Assembly (NCBI RefSeq): GCF_000385565.1
Contig: NC_021169.1
Location: 1,032,571 to 1,096,570, forward strand
DNA length: 64,000 bases
Origin: Archaeoglobus sulfaticallidus PM70-1
GTDB lineage: Archaea; Halobacteriota; Archaeoglobi; Archaeoglobales; Archaeoglobaceae
Direction: 5' to 3'
The notes under the pieces were generated by a model that was given only the letters and a program-made list of their open reading frames with translations, was not told the DNA's origin and did no database searches. Shown here piece after piece: positions 58,243 through 64,000 of the stretch (the first letter of the stretch is position 1; each line of letters begins with the position of its first letter). The translations under genes and the position numbers were made by a program.

Positions 58243-58731
58243 ATGCGAAAGAAAGAGCTTGACGATGTTGATAAGAAAATCATTGAATACATTCTAAAAG
58301 GCAAAACCCAAAGCGAGGTTGCGGAGCTAACTGGTGTAACTCTGAGGACGGTTCAAAACAGGATGAAGGCTCTAGAAGAGGAAGGATATATTATAAAGCT
58401 TAAAGAAGGTTACTGGGTAGCAGATTATCAGAAACTTGGGCTTACAGTGCTTGCAGTAATTTTCATAGACCTCGACATGGATTCCAAAAACAAAATCGAT
58501 ATGATAGTTGAACACATGAAAACGCTCGACTTCGTTGAAAATGTTTTTGAAGTTGTTGGATCTCCTTACGATCTGTGCTTGATAGTCAGATACAAGGACA
58601 TCGAGGAATACAGAAAGGAGAAAAGAAAATTTATGGAGTGGTTCAGGAAGAACAACATGAGGATCAATCATCTCCAGACAATTATAGCCTCAAAGACATA
58701 TAAAAACCATAGAAGGACAATAATTCCTTAA
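58243..58731 (+). CDS. Lrp/AsnC-family transcriptional regulator
   Basis: The 162-residue protein has the N-terminal helix-turn-helix DDVDKKIIEYILKGKTQSEVAELTGVTLRTVQNRMKALEEEGYI and a ligand-binding (RAM/AsnC-like) domain with VLAVIFIDLDMDS, FVENVFEVVGSPYDLCLIVRYKDIEEYRKEKRKF. It is divergent from the thiolase operon, so it may control beta-oxidation genes. Several archaeal Lrp proteins respond to amino acids; the effector here is unknown. Confidence 0.88.
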   Translation: MRKKELDDVDKKIIEYILKGKTQSEVAELTGVTLRTVQNRMKALEEEGYIIKLKEGYWVADYQKLGLTVLAVIFIDLDMDSKNKIDMIVEHMKTLDFVENVFEVVGSPYDLCLIVRYKDIEEYRKEKRKFMEWFRKNNMRINHLQTIIASKTYKNHRRTIIP

Positions 58732-58904
58732 CTCATGCTTTAAATCAAAATACAAAAAATAAATAAAAGGGATACGAACATTGGAGATAATTATCTCTCT
58801 TACAACCTTTTCTGAAGTTAATTATCTTTTTTCGATTTTGATCTCGTTAAATTTCTAATGTGCAGATAAATAAAAAAGGAATAAAAGCATTAATCTTTTT
58901 TCAC

Positions 58905-59507
58905 TTACTTTCTCAACCCCTCCGTTGCTCTTGCAATTTCAACTATTCTCTTTGCAAGGGCTTTAGCAGTATTGATCGATATCTCATCTTTTTTTACAGA
59001 TCTCCAACCAGTATCACTCTGAATAGTTCCGATTACGAAGCTTCCAGTAGTGATTGGGTTCTCAGCAATTGAAACTGGAATCATTCCCTGTCCCAATGCA
59101 TAAACGAGCAGGCTCATGATCGCATATTCAGCTCCTCCATTTCGTAGTCCTGAGGTCACTACTGGAGCAAAAACTCTGTTTTTAAGCCAGAATCCACCCA
59201 TCCTTGCCATTCTGCTCCTATCGATTAGATTTTTGACTATTCCGGGGACATTACCGAAGTATGTTGGAACCCCTATTACTATTGCATCGGCTTCCTTCAT
59301 CTTCTCAAGAACTTTATTTATGTCATCCTTTTGACTGCATTCCCCCTTCAGGCACTTATCACAGCCTATGCACTCTTTGATGCTGTAGTCTCTCAGGTTG
59401 AGTATTTCAGTTTCAGCACCCATCTTTTCAGCTTCGCTGAGGATGATTTCAAGCAGGGCATGGGTGTTTCGCCTGTTTGGACTTCCGTTTATTGCTAAAA
59501 TTTTCAT
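58905..59507 (-). CDS. Iron-sulfur flavoprotein (NADPH-dependent FMN reductase fold)
   Basis: The 200-residue protein begins MKILAINGSPNRRNTHALLE, the FMN phosphate loop of the flavodoxin-like reductases. It has the compact cysteine motif ECIGCDKCLKGECSQKDD that binds a 4Fe-4S cluster in archaeal iron-sulfur flavoproteins, then AIVIGVPTYFGNVPGIVKNLIDR. It moves electrons between ferredoxin and small acceptors, perhaps for oxidative stress defence. ATG 59507 after GTGAT is chosen instead of the GTG at 59522. Confidence 0.9.
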   Translation of the reverse strand: MKILAINGSPNRRNTHALLEIILSEAEKMGAETEILNLRDYSIKECIGCDKCLKGECSQKDDINKVLEKMKEADAIVIGVPTYFGNVPGIVKNLIDRSRMARMGGFWLKNRVFAPVVTSGLRNGGAEYAIMSLLVYALGQGMIPVSIAENPITTGSFVIGTIQSDTGWRSVKKDEISINTAKALAKRIVEIARATEGLRK

Positions 59508-59522
59508 GGTTATCACTTCCAA

Positions 59523-59953
59523 ACAGTATTTTATATTTCTTCCGAAATTTTTTGGAAGATTATTACTTTTTAAGGGGGATCTATTGGTCTATGGATCTGT
59601 GGGTATGGGTTGGGAGTCTATGAACCTATGTTCTTCAAACTCTCTCTATTATGCATGCCGCTCCTTGCCTCCCTCCAATGCAGGAGCGAGTCCGTAGTCT
59701 CCACCTTTCTCTTGCAGTATCTCGCAAGCTGCTTGCACCTGACAGAATCTGTCCAAGACCTCCGTCAATCCTCCAGAATTCCTCAACAACGAGCCAGAAG
59801 AGTATTGTAGCGAACTGTATGCAATGAAACCGAACATCTACAATAGGGGGTAAAAAGATGGTCTAGGGGTGAAATACATGTTATGTCCAAAACTTTTGAA
59901 CTTGCTGAACACCCGTCGCAGAGGACTTTCTTAATCCTGAAACGAGTTCTGCA
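59523..59953. other. Gene-poor stretch of 430 bases
   Basis: I see no supported gene. A minus-strand frame of 62 codons (59649-59837) and a plus-strand frame are open but have no recognisable product and no promoter. A decayed gene is possible. Confidence 0.4.
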
Positions 59954-60061
59954 ATGGAAGAGATGGCTATCTGGAGAAGCTATGACTTTGAGAAGAAAAA
60001 AGAAATAGCTAAGTATTTAGCAGAGATAATAGATGAAATACCGAAGGGGGTGCTGGAATGA
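59954..60061 (+). CDS. Short ORF coupled to the ferredoxin protein gene
   Basis: The ORF from ATG 59954 encodes 35 residues (MEEMAIWRSYDFEKKKEIAK, then YLAEIIDEIPKGVLE). Its stop overlaps the next start (ATGA at 60058). The frame is open farther upstream to 59909 (EDFLNPETSSAMEE), so it may be a remnant of a longer protein. The coupling suggests it is translated; function unknown. Confidence 0.4.
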   Translation: MEEMAIWRSYDFEKKKEIAKYLAEIIDEIPKGVLE

Positions 60062-61101
60062 GCTACGAGGTTTTGATGCAGAGGCTTGGTTTTCCAGACT
60101 CAGAGTTGCTGAAAAAAATACTTGAGTATTTGATGAGTGAAGAAGAGGCTAAAATAGCTGCTGTACTGCCGGGGAGCACTGATGAAGTGGCTGAGAAGCT
60201 TGACATGGACATAGGCAGGGTGAGGGAAATTCTCGAAAACCTCTTCAAGAAGGGTGTTGTGATCCCTAAGAACTTCAGAAACAGAGAGTACTACAGGTTT
60301 GCAAGGGATATCATACAGCTTCACGACGCAACGCTCGCATCAAAGCACATGAAAGATACAGAATATGCTAAGCTGTGGAAGGTGTTTGGAGAAAAGGAGG
60401 CACATGCCAGAATGGGGCAGTTTCTTTCAGCATCGGGATTCAAGATATGGAGGGTTATTCCCGCATACAGGGCGATAAAGGATCTGCCTAATGTTCTGCC
60501 ATACGAGAACATAGTGGAGATGATTAAAGCTCAGGAGAAGATAGCCGTTGTGCCATGCTCCTGCAGGAATGTTACAATGCTTGCAGGAGATGGATGCAAT
60601 TATACAGATGAGAGCTACTGGCACTGCATACAGTTCGGAAGAGGAGCTGAATATGTAATTGCAAGGGGCTCAGGTAGAGAGATATCTGTCGAGGAGGCTC
60701 TGGAGATAATAGAAAGGGCTGAAGAGGATGGTCTGGTGCATACATGGCCCAATACAGCAAAGATAGTTGATAATAGAGTTACAGTTAACTGCAACTGCTG
60801 CAGTGATTGCTGCGAGTTCTTCCTCTCAGCCAAGTTTGCGAACGTTCCAATGGAAACCTTGCTTGAGAAAAGCAGGTATGAAGCATATGTCGATGAGGAT
60901 GAATGCATAGGCTGTCAGACCTGCATTGACAGATGTCACTTCGATGCGATAGAAATGTATAGGCCTGAAGGGAGCAAGAAATTCAAGGCAAGAGTAGTCG
61001 CTGAAAACTGCTTTGGCTGCGGTGTCTGTGTTGTTGGTTGCGAGCAGGAAGCGATTAAGCTGAAGGCCGTAAGACCGGCAGAACACATTCCAGAGGGCTG
61101 A
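60058..61101 (+). CDS. Ferredoxin-type protein with N-terminal helical domain
   Basis: The 347-residue protein starts with a winged-helix-like region (PGSTDEVAEKLDMDIGRVREILENLFKKGVV). It continues with cysteine-rich segments VVPCSCRN, NCNCCSDCCEFF and ends in two ferredoxin motifs (CIGCQTCIDRCHFDAIEM; CFGCGVCVVGCEQEAIKL). Proteins of this build occur in anaerobes that break down aromatic or fatty acids and are thought to pass electrons, but their role is not settled. Confidence 0.8.
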   Translation: MSYEVLMQRLGFPDSELLKKILEYLMSEEEAKIAAVLPGSTDEVAEKLDMDIGRVREILENLFKKGVVIPKNFRNREYYRFARDIIQLHDATLASKHMKDTEYAKLWKVFGEKEAHARMGQFLSASGFKIWRVIPAYRAIKDLPNVLPYENIVEMIKAQEKIAVVPCSCRNVTMLAGDGCNYTDESYWHCIQFGRGAEYVIARGSGREISVEEALEIIERAEEDGLVHTWPNTAKIVDNRVTVNCNCCSDCCEFFLSAKFANVPMETLLEKSRYEAYVDEDECIGCQTCIDRCHFDAIEMYRPEGSKKFKARVVAENCFGCGVCVVGCEQEAIKLKAVRPAEHIPEG

Positions 61102-61135
61102 CTGACAGATTTACTGGCAATCAGGAAATCTGGAT

Positions 61136-61957
61136 ATGGATGGCTACATCTTTGCTCTGGTTGCATCAATGCTCTGGGGCTTAAATGCAGTTTTTGTAAG
61201 AAAAGCTCTTGAAAAAACTGATGCTTTTTCAGGCACATTTTTTATCGTTTTAGTTTCTGCAGTATGCTTGCTGATGATGTCAATTTTCGATAAATCATTA
61301 TTCAATGCCAATTTAACTCAGAAAAACTTGATTTTTTTAGCTGCAGGTGGGATACTTCAGTATTTCTTTGGTAGATCACTTACATACTTTTCTGCGAAAA
61401 TTGTTGGTTCTTCAAGGGCTTTTACTGGAAGTTCGACAAGAATTATGTTCTCAGCCATTCTTGGAATATTGATTTTAGGTGAGAAAGTTAGCTTTATGAA
61501 AGCCTTTGGCATTATCGCAATGATAGCTGGAATGTATATTCTTTCTATGGAGAGGCTAAGTGGTTTGCATATCTCAATTGCTGGTGGTTTCTTCTATGGT
61601 TTAGCCTCCATAGTCATAAAAGCTGGAATGGCTGAAAGTGTTGTTCTGAGCAACCTGATCTCTATCCTGTCAGCTTTACCCTTCCTTGCATTATTGGCTT
61701 CAAGAAACATCAATACATCCAAGTTTAACAGATTTTTACTATTTTCTGGATTTACACTTTTTCTTGCAACACTTTCCTATTACAAAGCGCTATCATTGGC
61801 ACCTGTGGTTGTGGTCGTACCTCTCTCAAATCTGTATCCAGTTTTTGCAGTTATCTTCTCATATCTATTCATTCAATCACTTGAAAGGATTGGATTGAGG
61901 ACCTTTGCTGGAGCTTGTATTGCTGTTTTCGGAGGTATCATAGTATATCTAAGCTGA
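61136..61957 (+). CDS. EamA-family transporter (DMT superfamily)
   Basis: The 273-residue membrane protein has ten hydrophobic helices in two halves. Each half has the EamA pattern: FALVASMLWGLNAVFVRKAL at the start of the first, GGFFYGLASIVIKAGMAE at the start of the second, and ILGILILGEKVSFMKAFGIIAM and YLFIQSLERIGLRTFAGACI near the ends. Such proteins export or import small metabolites. The substrate is unknown. Confidence 0.88.
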   Translation: MDGYIFALVASMLWGLNAVFVRKALEKTDAFSGTFFIVLVSAVCLLMMSIFDKSLFNANLTQKNLIFLAAGGILQYFFGRSLTYFSAKIVGSSRAFTGSSTRIMFSAILGILILGEKVSFMKAFGIIAMIAGMYILSMERLSGLHISIAGGFFYGLASIVIKAGMAESVVLSNLISILSALPFLALLASRNINTSKFNRFLLFSGFTLFLATLSYYKALSLAPVVVVVPLSNLYPVFAVIFSYLFIQSLERIGLRTFAGACIAVFGGIIVYLS

Positions 61958-62083
61958 ACCCCGTTGAAGTTCATGAAATACGAAACCAATACGAAATCTT
62001 TATACATTATTAAACCTGAGTTTTATAACTGGCAGATTTGCTGGATGGCAAAACGATGAAAATATTGAAGTTAGGTGGTACAG

Positions 62084-62920
62084 ATGTCTGAATTCAACTT
62101 TAAGGATATTATTTATGAGAAAAAAGATAGAATCGCGACAATAACCATCAACAGACCCGGAAGGTACAATGCCTGCAGACCAATAACGATTTACGAGCTT
62201 ACTAAAGCATTCATCGATGCATGGGCGGACAAAGAGATTGGGGTTGTTGTTTTTACGGGAGCTGGAGATAAAGCCTTTTGCACAGGTGGAGATCAATCTA
62301 TAAGGGATGTTGGTGGGTATAAAGGAGACATGAAAGAATACCGAGGAACTATTGCAACATTACCCCTTGAAGTCGGATGGCAATTTGTGACATTTCTGAT
62401 TAGGCACATTCCTAAGCCAGTAATAGCGAGGGTGAATGGTTATGCTATAGGGGGTGGACATGTATGGCAGGTAAACTGTGATCTCTCCATCGCTTCAGAA
62501 ACAGCTAAATTCGGACAGGCTGGTCCAAGAGTCGGGAGTTTTGATCCCGGTTTTGGAACTGGAGATCTGTGGAGAAATGTAGGGCTTAAAAAAGCAAAGG
62601 AAATATGGTATCTCTGCAGAATTTACACTGCCCAGGAAGCTCTGGAAATGGGACTCGTAAACAAAGTTGTTCCACCAGATAAATTAGATGAGGAAGTGAG
62701 GAAGTGGTGTGATGAACTGCTGGAGAAAAGTCCAACCGCTTTGAAAATGCTCAAGTATGCTTTTCTCGCAGAAACTGATGGGCTTGGAGGAATAACAGAA
62801 CTTGGTGTTGGAGGTTTAAGTCTTTACTATATGTCAGACGAGTCCGTAGAGGGTAGGAATGCCTTCATGGAGAAAAGAATGCCGGACTTCTGGAAATATT
62901 ATCTGAATTTACAGGATTAG
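62084..62920 (+). CDS. MenB/BadI-type crotonase (dihydroxynaphthoyl-CoA synthase or ketocyclohexanecarboxyl-CoA hydrolase)
   Basis: The 278-residue protein has FCTGGDQSIRDVGGYKGD, VNGYAIGGGHVWQVNCDLSI, AGPRVGSFDPGFGTGDLWRN and KKAKEIWYLCRIYTAQEALEMGLVN, the signature of MenB. BadI, the ring-opening hydrolase of alicyclic acid breakdown, is a close relative with the same signature. The neighbouring 3-hydroxyacyl-CoA dehydrogenase gene favours the degradative role; menaquinone synthesis cannot be ruled out. ATG 62084, five bases after AGGTGG, is preferred to the GTG at 62075. Confidence 0.85.
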   Translation: MSEFNFKDIIYEKKDRIATITINRPGRYNACRPITIYELTKAFIDAWADKEIGVVVFTGAGDKAFCTGGDQSIRDVGGYKGDMKEYRGTIATLPLEVGWQFVTFLIRHIPKPVIARVNGYAIGGGHVWQVNCDLSIASETAKFGQAGPRVGSFDPGFGTGDLWRNVGLKKAKEIWYLCRIYTAQEALEMGLVNKVVPPDKLDEEVRKWCDELLEKSPTALKMLKYAFLAETDGLGGITELGVGGLSLYYMSDESVEGRNAFMEKRMPDFWKYYLNLQD

Positions 62921-62932
62921 AGAGGTGATTTG

Positions 62933-63832
62933 ATGGTCGATATCTCCGATATTAAAAAAATAGGTGTACTGGGTGCGGGTGTTATGGGTCATGGGATAGC
63001 CCAAGTTTGTGCAAGAAGTGGTTATGAAACTGTTCTGGTAGATATAAAAGAAGAATTTCTTAAAAAGGCGGTTGATATCATTAAGTCCGGACCTTTTGGA
63101 TTAGAGAAACTCGTTCAGAAAGGTAAGATAAATGAAGAAGAGATGCATGAAGTCCTTGCGAGGATAAAGACTTCCACTTCAATGGATGTTTTGAAGGATG
63201 TAGATTTCCTGATTGAATCCATCCCGGAAGATATAGAACTGAAAAAGAAGGTTTACACTCAACTCGATAAGATCTGCAAAGCTGAGACGATTTTTGCCTC
63301 AAACACATCCGGAATTATGATATCAGACCTTGCCTCTGCTGTGGACAGGAAAGACCGGTTTATCGGTATGCACTGGTTCAATCCCCCTCCCGTTATGAAG
63401 CTGATTGAGGTTGTTAGAGGGGCTCTAACATCAGACGAGACCTTTAACATTACAGTTGAACTTTCAAAAAAGCTTGGAAAGGTTCCGGTAGAGGCCGCAG
63501 ATGGCCCGGGATTTTTCACCACAAGATTCATCAACTGCTGGCTTGTAGAAGCTATAAGACTTTTCGAGACCGGAATTGCCGGGATAAAGGAGATTGATGA
63601 TATGTGTAAGATGGCTTTTGGTTTTCCAATGGGCCCATTTGAACTTATGGATTTGATCGGTCTCGATACGATGTTTCACATTGGAGAGTACATGTACGAA
63701 GAGACGAGAGATCCCCACTACGCTCCACCAGTCACACTGAAAAAACTCATCCTTTCAGGATATATCGGAGATAAGAAACTGAAAAAGGGTAGCAAGGGAG
63801 GATGGTACGACTACTTTGGCATACGTAAATAA
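62933..63832 (+). CDS. 3-hydroxyacyl-CoA dehydrogenase (second copy)
   Basis: The 299-residue enzyme has KKIGVLGAGVMGHGIAQVCARSG, VDFLIESIPEDIELKKKVYTQLD, FASNTSGIMISDLASAV, and FIGMHWFNPPPVMKLIEVVRG with the catalytic His, then ADGPGFFTTRFINCWLVEAI. It shares its overall layout with the enzyme at 53245-54153. It begins 12 bases after the MenB/BadI-type gene, with GAGGTGAT before ATG 62933, so the two are one operon. The last 168 bases of the window hold no gene that I can support. Confidence 0.93.
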   Translation: MVDISDIKKIGVLGAGVMGHGIAQVCARSGYETVLVDIKEEFLKKAVDIIKSGPFGLEKLVQKGKINEEEMHEVLARIKTSTSMDVLKDVDFLIESIPEDIELKKKVYTQLDKICKAETIFASNTSGIMISDLASAVDRKDRFIGMHWFNPPPVMKLIEVVRGALTSDETFNITVELSKKLGKVPVEAADGPGFFTTRFINCWLVEAIRLFETGIAGIKEIDDMCKMAFGFPMGPFELMDLIGLDTMFHIGEYMYEETRDPHYAPPVTLKKLILSGYIGDKKLKKGSKGGWYDYFGIRK

Positions 63833-64000
63833 TGGTCCTAAAAGGATAAAAACCTCTGATCCGCTTGGATTCCAGACATTGTAGGTTGTAAAATTCCGAT
63901 TTGACCAATTTATAATGATTAATCAACCCCACCCCCTTTATTTCCTGTGGAAACATGCAAAAACTCAGCAGAGTCCATGGTGGGAGTTACAAAGCAACAG

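Noticed and set aside
59649..59837. Minus-strand ORF of 62 codons in the gap before the ferredoxin protein
   Set aside because: No promoter, binding site or recognisable motif supports it.

Overview
The window looks like chromosomal DNA of a hyperthermophilic archaeon of the Archaeoglobales (Archaeoglobus, Ferroglobus or Geoglobus). This is inferred from gene content: O-phosphoseryl-tRNA synthetase beside GatCA, archaeal phosphoglycolate phosphatase, DUF1464, a thiolase paired with an OB-fold protein, many acyl-CoA enzymes, a 773-residue glycyl radical enzyme with its activase, A/T-rich archaeal promoters with leaderless starts, and tRNA genes without encoded CCA. No species is assigned.

Layout. 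1-17.7 kb is ordinary chromosome: the end of a phenylacetate-CoA ligase-like gene, a Na+/solute symporter preceded by a 27-residue membrane peptide, aroE with a CYTH protein, an FKBP isomerase, a CBS protein, a gatC-gatA-sepS-nfi-fdhD cluster, ccmAB with a FAD oxidoreductase and a 53-residue ferredoxin, DUF1464, and a glycyl radical enzyme with activase. 17.7-23.9 kb is a decayed mobile element abutting a CAT-anticodon tRNA: integrase fragments in several frames, a frameshifted Mrr-like nuclease, small orphan genes, and a promoter module repeated three times. A cupredoxin gene sits within it. 24-29.5 kb is chromosome again: an ArsR-like regulator, phosphoglycolate phosphatase, a MerR-acyl-CoA ligase-acyl-CoA dehydrogenase group with a palindromic candidate operator, and a thioesterase, with two decayed transposase genes nearby.

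30,079-52,938 is an integrated genetic element. A perfect 51-bp repeat (30079-30129 and 52864-52914) matches the 3' part of an intact tRNA-Val(TAC) gene at the right end. The element would be a circle of about 22.8 kb. In that circle the small ORF at the right end reads in frame, without a stop, through the att sequence into the tyrosine recombinase at the left end. This is the arrangement of an SSV-type integrase split by its own integration. The cargo is a type I restriction-modification system with two unassigned large genes and one tiny coupled gene inserted between its subunits, a VapBC pair, HicB-like, EVE and PD-(D/E)XK genes (several frameshifted), a replication operon (RHH protein, Fe-S PriL-like protein, superfamily 1 helicase, fused primase), a dense cluster of GTTGAT hexamers, and an AT-rich palindromic region. 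I saw no capsid genes, so it is more like an integrative plasmid than a provirus.

53-64 kb returns to chromosome: a beta-oxidation operon (thiolase, OB-fold partner, acyl-CoA dehydrogenase, enoyl-CoA hydratase, 3-hydroxyacyl-CoA dehydrogenase) beside an Lrp-type regulator, an iron-sulfur flavoprotein, a multi-cluster ferredoxin protein, an EamA transporter, and a MenB/BadI-type enzyme followed by a second hydroxyacyl-CoA dehydrogenase. With the acyl-CoA ligases, thioesterase and glycyl radical enzyme, these genes suggest anaerobic use of fatty, aromatic or alicyclic acids. All functional assignments come from reading motifs; no database search was run.
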